Shown in pieces: positions 16,954 to 26,899 of a DNA stretch of 64,000 nt. A program made the translations under genes and the position numbers. Every line of letters starts with the position of its first letter. Position 1 is the stretch's first letter. The stretch is from assembly GCA_021044545.1 (NCBI GenBank), contig CP087990.1:310001-374000 (forward strand), written 5' to 3'. The notes beneath the pieces are model-generated. The model made no database searches. It worked only from the letters and a program-made list of their open reading frames with translations, and was not told the DNA's origin. The stretch comes from Comamonadaceae bacterium M7527. Lineage in GTDB: Bacteria > Pseudomonadota > Gammaproteobacteria > Burkholderiales > Burkholderiaceae_C.

Positions 16954-19306
16954 TTACAGCGAGTCCATAAAGCTGCGCAGTTTGTCGCTGCGGCTGGGGT
17001 GCTTTAGCTTGCGTACTGCTTTGGACTCAATTTGGCGTATGCGCTCGCGCGTGACGTCAAATTGCTTGCCCACTTCCTCTAGCGTGTGGTCTGTTGACAT
17101 TTCGATACCAAAGCGCATGCGCAGCACTTTGGCTTCACGGGGTGTGAGGCTGTCCAGTATGTCCTTCACCACATCACGCAGACCGGCTTGCATCGCTGCC
17201 TCCAGGGGGGCGGTGTTGGCCGTGTCTTCGATGAAGTCACCCAGGTGCGAGTCGTCGTCGTCACCAATGGGTGTTTCCATGGAGATTGGCTCTTTGGCTA
17301 TCTTCATGATCTTGCGGATTTTGTCCTCAGGAATTTCCATTTTTTCAGCAAGGATAGACGCATCAGGCTCAAAACCAAACTCTTGCAAGTGCTGGCGGCT
17401 GATGCGGTTCATCTTGTTGATGGTCTCAATCATGTGCACCGGAATACGGATGGTGCGTGCCTGGTCAGCAATAGAGCGCGTAATGGCCTGACGAATCCAC
17501 CATGTCGCGTAAGTTGAGAATTTGTAGCCACGGCGGTATTCAAACTTGTCCACTGCCTTCATCAAGCCTATGTTGCCTTCCTGAATCAAGTCCAGGAATT
17601 GCAGGCCACGGTTGGTGTATTTTTTGGCGATAGAAATTACCAAGCGCAGGTTGGCTTCAATCATTTCGCGTTTGGCGCTGCGCGAGTTGATCTCGCCTTG
17701 AATCATGCGCTTGTGAATGCTCTTGAGCTGGTCAAGTGGCACGACCACGCTGGCTTGAATAGCGGCCAAATCGTTTTGCAGCTCTTGTACTGGCGGGATG
17801 TTGCGCTCCATGATGACGCTCCATGGCTTGCCAGCGGCGGCTTCCTTTTCAATCCACTTGGTATTGAGCAGGTTGGTGGGGAAGTCTTTGATGAAGCGCT
17901 CTTGAGGCAGGCCACATTTGTCTACCAGAATACGGCGCAGCATACGCTCTTTGGTACGCACAGTGTCAATTTGGTCGCGCACCATATTGCTCAGCTTGTC
18001 GATGGTCTTCGCGGTAAAGCGAATGGTCATGAGCTGCTCGGTAATGGCTTTTTGAGCCTTGAGGTAAGCGGGTGAGCCCCAGCCGTCTTTGTCGTAGGCT
18101 TTGTGCAGCTTTTCAAACTGGTCGCGCATGTTGTCAAAGCGGGTGAGGGCTTCGTTTTTTAGCTTGTCCAGCAAACGGGTGAGGGACTTGGAGCCGCCTT
18201 TACCGTCGTCATCGTCGTACTCTTCGTCGAAGTCTTCTTCGGCTACGTAGTCGTCGTTTTCGTCGGCGTCGGCAAAGCCATCCACCACGGTGGAAATCAC
18301 AACTTTGCCTTCGCGAATTTCTTCAACCATGTCAAAAATGGCGGCAATCGTCGCGGGCGACTCAGAGATGGACTCCACCATGTCTGTCAAGCCGCCCTCA
18401 ATGCGCTTGGCGATTTCAATTTCGCCTTCTCGGGTGAGCAGCTCAACCGTACCCATTTCACGCATGTACATGCGCACAGGGTCAGTGGTGCGGCCAAACT
18501 CGTTGTCCACGTTAGACAGCTGCTTCGGCTTCTTCTTCAGCTTCTTCTTCAGATGCAGCTGTGCCGCTGGTGTTGTTCAGCAGCAATGTCTCAGCATCTG
18601 GCGTTTGCTCGTAAACAGACACGCCCATGTCTGACAGCAGCGAAATAACAACCTCAAGCGTCTCCTCGTTTACCAGCTTGTCGGGCAAGTGGTCGTTGAT
18701 TTCGCCGTTGGTGAGGTAGCCACGGGTCTTACCCATTTTCAACAGCTCTTTGAGCTTGTTGCGGCGGTTCAGCGTTTCTTCCTCAGACAACACGGTGTCG
18801 TCCAGGCCAAACTCCTTCATCAAGGCACGCTCTTTGGCCTTGCTGATCTTCATGCGCAGAGGCTTGACCTTTTCTGCCGGCTTGTCTGGCGTGTTGTCCT
18901 CAGCTTCCGGCTCACCGCTGATGTCGTCTTCCAGGTCGCTCAAGTCGATGTCATCGTCGTCATTGGCTTTTTTGCCGCCCTTGGCAGCAGCCTTGCCTTT
19001 GGCTGTTGTCTTTTTGGCAGCTGTGGGCTTTTTGGCTGCAGGTGTTTTTGCGGCTGGCTTGGGAGTGGCTGCCGCGGCCGCAGCTTTTTTGGCCGGTACG
19101 GCCTTGGCCGCAGCGGTTTTGGTTATTGGTGTTTTTTCGGGTGTGGCTTTTTTAGTCACAGGGGTTGCTTTCTTGGCGGCTGTTTTGGCAGCGGGTTTGA
19201 GAGCAGCGGAGGTGGCGGCTTTTGCAGGCGCTTTGGCGGCTACCTTGGGTGCGGCTTTTTTGGCGGGCACTTTTTTTGTAGCAACGGTTTTTTTACTGGC
19301 TGGCAT
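16954..19306 (-). CDS. rpoD: RNA polymerase primary sigma factor RpoD (sigma-70; frameshifted in this sequence)
   Basis: Two frames make one gene. Positions 19306-18512 encode a Lys/Ala-rich extension (about residues 1-115), an acidic segment and region 1.1 (RNKLKELLKMGKTRGYLTNG). The frame ending at 16954 continues with NEFGRTTDPVRMYMREMG (region 1.2), the long non-conserved region, region 2 (YATWWIRQAITRSIADQART), region 3 and region 4 (TRERIRQIESKAVRKLKHP). The break is at about 18515-18530 in EEEAEEEAEAA, within repeated GAA/GCN codons. One extra base or two missing bases would explain it. As this is the essential housekeeping sigma factor, a sequence error is the likely cause. ATG 19306 (MPASKK) follows AGAGGG. 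No dnaG lies upstream. Confidence 0.93.
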
Positions 19307-19711
19307 CTCAATCCCTCTGTAAACAATCAAACATACCGCTGTTGCCTGGGCAACCCGTTAGCAAACAGCGGTCATTGGCGGCGTGTGTGGATGTGTTGCT
19401 AAGGTGACTCAGCAACGCAAGAGTTGTTTGAATGCATTGGCAAACACGACGAATCTGTGAGATGCGGTGTGACGCCAAATTATTCAAGGTAGCTGCGCAA
19501 ACTGTGTGGGCGAACATTTGGTGTGCAGCCCTTGCGGATAAGTGTGTGGCGGGGCGCTGTGCCCATGCATTGCGTTGCGCAATGTTGCCGTGGTCCGGAG
19601 GTGCTGCTGTCGCGTTTGCTGAGCGAGATGGATTATACCAAGGTCGTCAGGCGGGGGTGTTGGTCTGTTGGGGCCAAGCTGGCGCCTGGCCGACCTTTCT
19701 ACAATCGGGGT
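19307..19711. other. 405-bp intergenic region between divergent rpoD and uvrD
   Basis: No gene or RNA is recognised. Upstream of rpoD lies a nested inverted repeat: ACCGCTGTT at 19335-19343 pairs with AACAGCGGT at 19364-19372, and inside it GTTGCC-TG-GGCAAC spans 19341-19354. The rpoD promoter(s) should be in this interval but none is clear enough to mark. Frames open before uvrD (from 19523) lack homology and look spurious. Confidence 0.6.
19335..19372. repeat. Nested inverted repeat upstream of rpoD
   Basis: Nine-base arms (19335-19343 and 19364-19372) are perfectly complementary, and a second GTTGCC/GGCAAC palindrome overlaps the left arm. The element is 29-66 bases before the rpoD start codon, so it could be a leader structure or an operator. 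Confidence 0.5.
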
Positions 19712-22093
19712 ATGTCTGAACCGCTGTCCCCCCACGTCACACCACCGCCCTTGCTGCAAGGCCTCAACCCTGAGCAAATGGCAGCTGTTACGTTGCCGCC
19801 TGAGCACGCTTTGATATTGGCGGGTGCGGGCTCTGGCAAAACGCGGGTGCTCACCACGCGGATTGCTTGGTTGCTGCAAACCGGCCAGATCACCCCTGGC
19901 GGCATGTTGGCGGTGACCTTTACCAACAAGGCTGCCAAAGAGATGATGACCCGCTTGGGTGCCATGTTGCCGGTGAATGTGCGCGGCATGTGGATTGGCA
20001 CATTTCACGGGCTTTGCAACAGGCTGTTGCGCGCGCATCACAAGCTGGTGAACTTGCCGCAAACCTTTCAAATACTGGACACGCAAGACCAACTGTCTGC
20101 CGTCAAGCGCTTGTGCAAACAGTACAAGGTGGACGATGAGCGCTTTCCGCCCAAGCAGCTGGTGTGGTTTATTGCCGGAGCCAAAGAGGATGGCATGCGC
20201 CCTGGTGACATACAGGTGCGAGACGACGAGACCCGCAAGAAAGTAGAGATTTACCAGCTGTACGAAGACCAATGTCAGCGCGAAGGCGTGGTGGATTTTG
20301 GTGAGCTGATACTGCGCAGCTACGAGCTGCTGCGCGACAACCCCTTGGTGGCGCAACACTACCAGCGCCGTTTCAGGCACATTTTGGTGGATGAGTTTCA
20401 AGACACCAATCGATTGCAATATGAGTGGCTCAAGTTGTTGGCTGGCGGCGGCAACGCCATGTTGGCCGTGGGTGACGACGACCAAAGCATTTACGCCTTT
20501 AGAGGTGCGCGCGTGGGCAATATGGCCGACTTTGTGCGTGAGTTTGGTGTGCAGCACCAGATCAAACTGGAGCACAACTACCGCAGTTGCAGCAATATTC
20601 TGGACACTGCCAACGCGCTGATCAGCAACAACACCTCACGCCTTGGTAAAAACCTGCGCACAGAGGCTGGCGCTGGCGAGCTGGTGCGGGTCAAAGAGGC
20701 GCCCAGTGATTACGCCGAAGCCGATTGGTTGATGGATGAAATCAAGCAGTTGGTGCGCGAAGACGTGCCGCGCCAGGAAATTGCCGTGCTTTATCGCAGC
20801 AACGCGCAAAGCCGGATCATAGAAACAGGCCTTTTCAACAACAGTATCCCTTACCGTGTGTACGGCGGCCTGCGATTTTTTGAACGCGCCGAGATCAAGC
20901 ACGCGCTGGCCTATTTGCGTTTGTTGGAAAACCCACGCGACGACACCAGTTTTTTGCGTGTGGTGAACTTTCCACCACGAGGCATTGGCGCGCGCAGCGT
21001 CGAGCAGCTGCAAGACGCAGCCCGCTCGCATCAATGCGCCCTGGCAGATGCGGTAGATGCTGTCGCGGGCAAAGCGGGCACCAACCTGCGTGCCTTTGTC
21101 GCCAGAATTGACGTCATGCGTGAGCAAACCCAGGGTAAAACGCTGCGCGAAATCATTGAGCTGGTGTTGGAGCACAGCAGCCTGTTAACGCACTACGAGA
21201 CAGAGCGAGAAGGCGAAGACCGCCTGGAAAACTTGGGTGAATTGGTTAATGCCGCAGAGAGCTTTGTTACCCAGGAAGGCTTTGGCAAAGAGGCTGTTGC
21301 CATGCCGCTAGACGAGGTGGCGGGCACCGTTGAGCCGCTCAGCGCAGAGGCCGCGACACAACTGGGTCTGCAGCCTGACACTGGCGAGGTGTTGTCACCG
21401 CTGGCAGCTTTTTTGACACACGCTGCGCTTGAAGCTGGCGATAACCAAGCCCAGGCAGGCACTGAGGCGGTGCAGCTCATGACTGTGCATGCATCAAAGG
21501 GTTTGGAGTTTGACGTGGTGTTTATCACAGGCCTGGAAGAGGGCTTGTTTCCCAATGAGCGCGCACTTACAGACCCAGACGGCGTGGAGGAAGAGCGCCG
21601 GTTGATGTACGTGGCCATTACGCGCGGGCGCAAACGCCTGTACCTCAGCCACTCGCAAACGCGCATGTTGCACGGTCAAACACGCTACAACATTCGCAGC
21701 CGCTTTTTTGACGAGTTGCCCGAAAACACACTCAAGTGGCTGTCGCCACCCAGCGGCGGTTTTGCCAGCCCCATGATGGCCAACAGCCAAAAGTCCTGGA
21801 ACAACGGGTTTGATAAAGCGGGCCGCTACGCCGGCCAACAAGCCTCGCCAGCCTGGTCGCCCGCGTGGCATGGCGACACCAGTGGCCAGTCCGCCAAAGC
21901 CTTGCAGCCCAGTGACAGAGGCGAGGCCGCCTCTGGTATTCAAAAAGGTGTTGCGGTGTTTCACAACAAATTTGGCGAGGGCAAAGTACTGGCCATTGAA
22001 GGCCAGGGCGACGACGCCCGCGCTCAAGTTGCGTTTAGTCGCCACGGCACCAAGTGGCTGGCGTTGTCGGTGGCGAAGTTGACAGTGGTTTAG
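19712..22093 (+). CDS. uvrD: DNA helicase II (UvrD/Rep superfamily I)
   Basis: A 793-residue superfamily I helicase: Walker A AGAGSGKTRVL near residue 35, motif Ia TFTNKAAKEM, motif II LVDEFQDTN, motif III GDDDQSIYAFRGA, motif IV HNYRS, motif V LMTVHASKGLEFD and motif VI YVAITRGRKRLYL. The C-terminal Tudor-like domain (GVAVFHNKFGEGKVLAIEG) is typical of UvrD/PcrA. It unwinds DNA 3'-to-5' in nucleotide-excision and mismatch repair and removes RecA filaments. The frame opens at 19523, but homology begins at ATG 19712 (MSEPLSPHVTPPPLLQGLNPEQ). uvrB lies 10 kb downstream on the same strand. Confidence 0.95.
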   Translation: MSEPLSPHVTPPPLLQGLNPEQMAAVTLPPEHALILAGAGSGKTRVLTTRIAWLLQTGQITPGGMLAVTFTNKAAKEMMTRLGAMLPVNVRGMWIGTFHGLCNRLLRAHHKLVNLPQTFQILDTQDQLSAVKRLCKQYKVDDERFPPKQLVWFIAGAKEDGMRPGDIQVRDDETRKKVEIYQLYEDQCQREGVVDFGELILRSYELLRDNPLVAQHYQRRFRHILVDEFQDTNRLQYEWLKLLAGGGNAMLAVGDDDQSIYAFRGARVGNMADFVREFGVQHQIKLEHNYRSCSNILDTANALISNNTSRLGKNLRTEAGAGELVRVKEAPSDYAEADWLMDEIKQLVREDVPRQEIAVLYRSNAQSRIIETGLFNNSIPYRVYGGLRFFERAEIKHALAYLRLLENPRDDTSFLRVVNFPPRGIGARSVEQLQDAARSHQCALADAVDAVAGKAGTNLRAFVARIDVMREQTQGKTLREIIELVLEHSSLLTHYETEREGEDRLENLGELVNAAESFVTQEGFGKEAVAMPLDEVAGTVEPLSAEAATQLGLQPDTGEVLSPLAAFLTHAALEAGDNQAQAGTEAVQLMTVHASKGLEFDVVFITGLEEGLFPNERALTDPDGVEEERRLMYVAITRGRKRLYLSHSQTRMLHGQTRYNIRSRFFDELPENTLKWLSPPSGGFASPMMANSQKSWNNGFDKAGRYAGQQASPAWSPAWHGDTSGQSAKALQPSDRGEAASGIQKGVAVFHNKFGEGKVLAIEGQGDDARAQVAFSRHGTKWLALSVAKLTVV

Positions 22094-22100
22094 GCGCTGT

Positions 22101-22886
22101 CTAGGCCTTGGTATCCACCAGGTGCGTACCTTCAAAACTGTCTTGGTAAGTGAAGTAGATAGACGCAAAAAACATGGCTGCCATCACCATGGTGGCTGGC
22201 ATGAGCAGCATGTTGATGACGGCTGCGCCGCCTAGCATGCCAGCCAATAGCGTAATGACCACGCCGGCGCCAGTGATCACGGCCATCCAGGTCAGCATGA
22301 ACATCAGCATGGCGCCCTTGTTGCGCCAGCAGGCCATGGCACTGAAGAACAAGCTTTTACCTGGTGTGACGTCATGCCAGAATACCAATGCAGGCGCATG
22401 CCAAAACACGGCGGCCATGGGCAAGTACAACAACAGGGCCACCCACAGTGCGCTGATAAAACGACCGTCTGCCACCATGTCTTCGGTCAGTGGTGCGCCC
22501 ATGAGGTACACGCCTGAAAACTGACCGCCGTCAATGAGCATGGTCACGCCAATAACCGCCAAAAATGCAGCGGTATACAACACGCCCAATTGCAGCATGG
22601 CGCTGCGCTTGGCCGCACCGGCCGTGAAGGCCGCGATCAGGGTGACAGGGAGCGGAAAAGAGCCGGTAGAAGCCAAACGGGCCGCGTTGATCAGGCCAAG
22701 ACTGGCCGCTGGCAAGATGATCAGCGACAAGGCGGTGCCCAATAGCGGCACTATAGACAGCACAGACACCACGCCTATAAACAAAAAAAACAAGCCACCC
22801 AGGGCCAGCGGCTGGCGAATAAAGGTTTTAACACCCAAGCGCACCCACTGGACGCCTTGGCTGGACGGAACAATATGCAGTTTCAT
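22101..22886 (-). CDS. BPSS1780-family multi-pass membrane protein
   Basis: A 261-residue hydrophobic protein starting MKLHIVPSSQGVQWVRLGVKTFIRQPLALG, the conserved N-terminus of the BPSS1780 family of Burkholderiales. About six membrane segments follow in pairs (GLFFLFIGVVSVLSIVPLLG, the ILPAASLGLINAARLA region, AFLAVIGVTMLIDGG, ISALWVALLLYLPMAAVFW, LMFMLTWMAVITGAGVV, INMLLMPATMVMAAMFFAS). Function is unknown. It lies 15 bp downstream of thrB on the same strand and is probably co-transcribed with it. It converges with uvrD, stops 7 bp apart. Confidence 0.85.
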   Translation of the reverse strand: MKLHIVPSSQGVQWVRLGVKTFIRQPLALGGLFFLFIGVVSVLSIVPLLGTALSLIILPAASLGLINAARLASTGSFPLPVTLIAAFTAGAAKRSAMLQLGVLYTAAFLAVIGVTMLIDGGQFSGVYLMGAPLTEDMVADGRFISALWVALLLYLPMAAVFWHAPALVFWHDVTPGKSLFFSAMACWRNKGAMLMFMLTWMAVITGAGVVITLLAGMLGGAAVINMLLMPATMVMAAMFFASIYFTYQDSFEGTHLVDTKA

Positions 22887-22901
22887 GATGTCGATTGTGC
22901 T

Positions 22902-23906
22902 TTAAGCAGCCACCGCCTCGCCCGGTGGCATGGCTTGGGCCAGCAGCGCCAAGGGCTTTGCGGCGCGAGCGCGCACAATGCGTTCAAAGTGGGCGGGGTC
23001 GTGGGGCTTGAGCATGCTGGCCTCGCGGGGCAAGTAAAAATCCCACAAGCGTGATATCCAAAACCGCAGCCCGGCCGCACGCAGCATGGGGTTTAGCAGC
23101 TCGCGCTCGGCGCTTGTCAAGGGGCGCACGGCCTGATAAGCGTCTAGCAGCGCCTGTACCCTTTGCAAATCCCACTCGCCGGTGTCCAGGTGCGTGGCCC
23201 AGTCGTTAAGACACACGCTCAGATCAAACAGCCAAGAATCCACACCCGCAAAGTAAAAGTCAAACACGCCTGTGAGGGTGTCGCCCTCAAACATCACGTT
23301 ATCCCTGAACAGGTCAGCATGCACAGGGCCACGGGGCAGGGCGGCGTAGGCACTGCTAGCTGCCACATGGTTTTGCAAGGCTAGTTCTTGCAATAGCAGT
23401 GCACGCTGCGGCTCAGTGGTGTGCGGCAGCACGGTGGGCACGGTGTCGTTCCACCAGCTCAAGCCGCGTAAATTAGGCTGCGCCATATCAAACGACTGGC
23501 TTGCCAAGTGCATGCGAGCCAGGGTATTGCCAAGCTCGGCGCAGTGCACCGCTTGGGGGGCGAGTTGGCTGGTGCCTGCTAGTTTGTTAACGACGGCTGC
23601 GGGTTTGCCTGCCACGGTATGCACAATACCGCCGCTGTCATTGGCTTTGGGGTTTGGCACCGCAATGCCTTGGGCGGCCAAATGCTGCATCAGCGACAGG
23701 TAAAACGGCAGCTGTTCAGCGCTCAAGCGTTCGAACAGTGTGAGCACATAGGTTTGCGCTGGCTGGCCGTCTTGGCTGGCGCTAACGAAGTAGTTGGTGT
23801 TCTCAATACCGCCTTTGATACCGTCCAGCGCCGTGACCTCACCCAAGCCTAGGGTGCTGAGTAAGTCTTGCGCCTGTTCGGGGCTAACCTCTGTAAATAC
23901 CGCCAT
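22902..23906 (-). CDS. thrB: Homoserine kinase (ThrB, aminoglycoside-phosphotransferase fold)
   Basis: A 334-residue protein of the APH-fold homoserine kinase type found in Alpha- and Betaproteobacteria, unrelated to GHMP-type E. coli ThrB. The N-terminus MAVFTEVSPEQAQDLLSTLGLG and GIKGGIENTNYFV (nucleotide-binding loop) are typical. The catalytic loop is HADLFRDNVMFEG, followed by the Mg-binding GVFDFYFAGVDSWLFDL. It phosphorylates homoserine on the path to threonine. The frame extends upstream to 23975, but that would overlap the divergent polA start. ATG 23906 fits the family. Confidence 0.93.
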   Translation of the reverse strand: MAVFTEVSPEQAQDLLSTLGLGEVTALDGIKGGIENTNYFVSASQDGQPAQTYVLTLFERLSAEQLPFYLSLMQHLAAQGIAVPNPKANDSGGIVHTVAGKPAAVVNKLAGTSQLAPQAVHCAELGNTLARMHLASQSFDMAQPNLRGLSWWNDTVPTVLPHTTEPQRALLLQELALQNHVAASSAYAALPRGPVHADLFRDNVMFEGDTLTGVFDFYFAGVDSWLFDLSVCLNDWATHLDTGEWDLQRVQALLDAYQAVRPLTSAERELLNPMLRAAGLRFWISRLWDFYLPREASMLKPHDPAHFERIVRARAAKPLALLAQAMPPGEAVAA

Positions 23907-23968
23907 GCTGGACTTGGGCCTAAAAGTAGATGTAAGTGAGCAACGTTGGATTGTAGGGCTTACGCATA

Positions 23969-26810
23969 ATGTCACCCATGACTACACCGCTTGATGCTCC
24001 ACAAAAAACACTTGTTCTGGTAGATGGCTCCAGCTATTTGTACCGCGCCTTTCATGCCATGCCTGATCTGCGGGTAGACCGTTCAGACCCCAATAGCGCG
24101 CCTACTGGTGCGGTGCGCGGCATGATCAACATGATGCAGTCACTGGCCAAAGAGGTGCAGTCGGACTATGCCGTGTGCGTCTTTGATGCCTCAGGCCCCA
24201 CCTTCAGAGACGAAATTTACCCCGATTACAAAGCCCAGCGCGCGCCCATGCCAGACGACTTGCGCGCGCAAATTGAGCCCATTCACGAGGTTGTCAAGCT
24301 CATGGGCTGGCCAGTAATGGCTGTCAAGGGCGTGGAGGCAGACGACGTCATAGGCACGTTGGCCAAGCGCGGCGCCGAGCAGGGCTATAACGTCGTCATC
24401 TCCAGTGGTGACAAAGACTTAAGCCAGCTGGTAGAAGCCAACATCGTGGTGGTGGACACCATGAACGGTAAGCGCCGCGACGTCGCGGGGGTGACCGCAG
24501 AGTTTGGCGTGCCGCCTGAGCTGATGATTGACTTTCAAACCCTTGTGGGCGACACCGTAGACAACGTGCCTGGTGTGGCCAAGGTAGGCCCTAAAACTGC
24601 TGCCAAATGGTTGGTGGAGTATGGCTCTCTGGAAAATCTATTGGCCAATGCCCAGGCCATCAAAGGCGTGGCTGGCCAAAACCTGCGGGACGCTGTGAGC
24701 TGGCTACCGACTGGCCGCTCACTGGTCACCATCAAGACGGACTGTGACCTCGCTGCGCAGGTGAGCACTTGGCCCAATCTAGAGGGCTTGTCCAAACAGC
24801 CGCCCAACGCTGATAGCTTGAATGCCTTTTATGCGCGCATGGGTTTTAAAAGCCTCATGAACAAAGGCACGGTGGCGCAAACGCCCAAAACCGCAAAGGC
24901 AGCCAACAGCAAAGGGGCGTCCGGTTCATTGTTCGACGATGCGCCCAGCGGTGATGGCGAAGTGCCTGCAACTGACGACCAAGCCCGGGCCAACTCCAGT
25001 GTGAACGGCTCTGTGAACTACACCACGGTTGTGACAGCCGAGGCTTTGCAAGAGTGGGTTAACAAGGTCATGGCAGCGCCGCTGACGGCCATTGATACAG
25101 AGACCAATGCGCTAGACCCCATGAGCGCTGCGCTGGTAGGCATCAGCCTGTGCACCGCGCCTGGCGAGGCGGCCTACATTCCTGTTGGACACAACTACCC
25201 GGACGCACCAGCCCAGCTGCCGCTAGACCAAGTGCTGGCTGCGCTAAAGCCCTGGCTGGAAAGTCCAGACCACGCCAAGCTAGGGCAGCATGTAAAGTTT
25301 GACCGCCACATACTGGCCAACTGCGGCATCCACGTGCGCGGCTACGCGCACGACACCATGTTGCAAAGCTATGTGCTGGAGGTGCACAAGCCGCACAGCC
25401 TGGAGAGTCTGGCCAAGCGTCACGTGGGGCGTGTGGGTTTGAGCTTTGAAGACCTGTGTGGCAAAGGCGTGAACCAAATCACCATGGCGCAAGTAGAGGT
25501 GGACAAGGCCAGTCAGCGCTTGCGAAGATGTGGATATGTGTCTGGACGTGCACTTGCATTTGTTCCCCAAGCTGCGCAGCTTCGCGGGCCTCAAGCGTAT
25601 TTACGAGCTGGAGATGGCCAGCAGCGAAGCGCTTTACCGCGTAGAGCGCAACGGTGTGCTGATTGACGCGCCCACGTTGGCCAAACAAAGCAACGACTTG
25701 GGTGCACGCATTGTGGCGCTTGAAGCCAAAGCGCACGAGCTGGCCGACCAGCCTTTCAACCTGGGTTCACCCAAACAAATAGGCGAGATTTTCTTCACCA
25801 AGCTGGGCCTGCCTGTGGTGAAAAAAACCGCTACCGGTGCGCCCAGCACCGACGAAGAAGTGCTGGAGCGGCTGGCTGCAGACTACCCGCTGCCTGCGTG
25901 CATTCTGGAGTACCGCGGCCTTGCCAAACTCAAAAGCACCTACACCGACAAACTGGCGGGGTTGGCCAACGCCAAGACTGGGCGCGTACACACCCACTAC
26001 GCACAGGCGGTGGCGGTAACGGGGCGCTTGTCTAGCAACGAGCCCAACCTGCAAAACATCCCTGTGCGAACCGAAGAGGGCAGGCGCGTGCGTGAAGCCT
26101 TTGTGGCGCCGGCTGGGCGCATGATCGCCAGCGCCGACTATTCCCAAATTGAGCTGCGCATCATGGCTCACCTCAGTGAAGACCAGGCCTTGATTCGTGC
26201 GTTTAGAGAGGGCCTGGATGTTCACCGCGCCACCGCGGCCGAAATTTTCAACGCTGGGCTTGACCAAGTCACCTCTGAGCAACGCCGCTACGCCAAGGTT
26301 ATCAACTTTGGCCTCATTTACGGCATGAGTGCTTACGGCTTGGCCAAAAACTTGGGCATAGACAACACCGCGGCTAAAAACTACATACAGACTTACTTTG
26401 AGCGTTACCCTGGCGTGAAGCAATACATGGAAGAGACCCGGGAGCAGGCCAAAGCGCAGGGCTTTGTTGAAACCGTATTTGGGCGTCGTTTGTATCTGCC
26501 AGAAATCAACTCGCCCAATGGCCCGCGCCGCGCCGGTGCCGAGCGCGCCGCTATCAACGCGCCCATGCAAGGCACGGCTGCTGACCTCATAAAAATGAGC
26601 ATGCTCAAAGTGCAAGAGGCTTTGGACGCCGCTGATAACGGCGTGATCATGATCATGCAAGTGCACGACGAACTGGTGTTTGAGCTGCCTGTTGACCAAG
26701 CCGACTGGGTACGCACGCAAGTACCGGCGCTGATGGCCGAGGTGGCCCAGCTGCGCGTGCCCTTGCTGGCCGAGGTGGGCATGGGCGCCAACTGGGAGCA
26801 AGCGCATTGA
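23969..26810 (+). CDS. polA: DNA polymerase I (frameshifted in this sequence)
   Basis: Two frames, 23969 to about 25517 and about 25520 to 26810, give one PolA of roughly 947 residues. Domains in order are the 5'-3' exonuclease (LVDGSSYLYRAFHAMPDLR, SSGDKDLSQLV), a 3'-5' exonuclease-like domain with DTETNALDP and HVKFDRHILANCGI, and the polymerase (ADYSQIELRIMAHLS, RRYAKVINFGLIYGMS, VHDELVFELP). The break follows VDKASQ at about 25517. The downstream frame resumes ACEDVDMCLDVHLHLFPKL, so loss of a GC dinucleotide (CGCGCT to CGCT) or one extra base would explain it. PolA processes Okazaki fragments and fills repair gaps. A sequencing error is likely. A second ATG at 23978 is equally possible as start. 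Confidence 0.94.
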
Positions 26811-26899
26811 CCCCAGCATTGATAGGTGCAACAAATAAGGGCACACTTGCCGGATAAGCCACTTGAACTGTTTTCAACCCATTTGTAGGAGTCATTGTT

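Noticed and set aside
23969..26810. Programmed frameshifting in polA
   Set aside because: No slippery heptamer or downstream structure was recognised, and four other genes in the window have unrelated breaks, so a sequence error is simpler.
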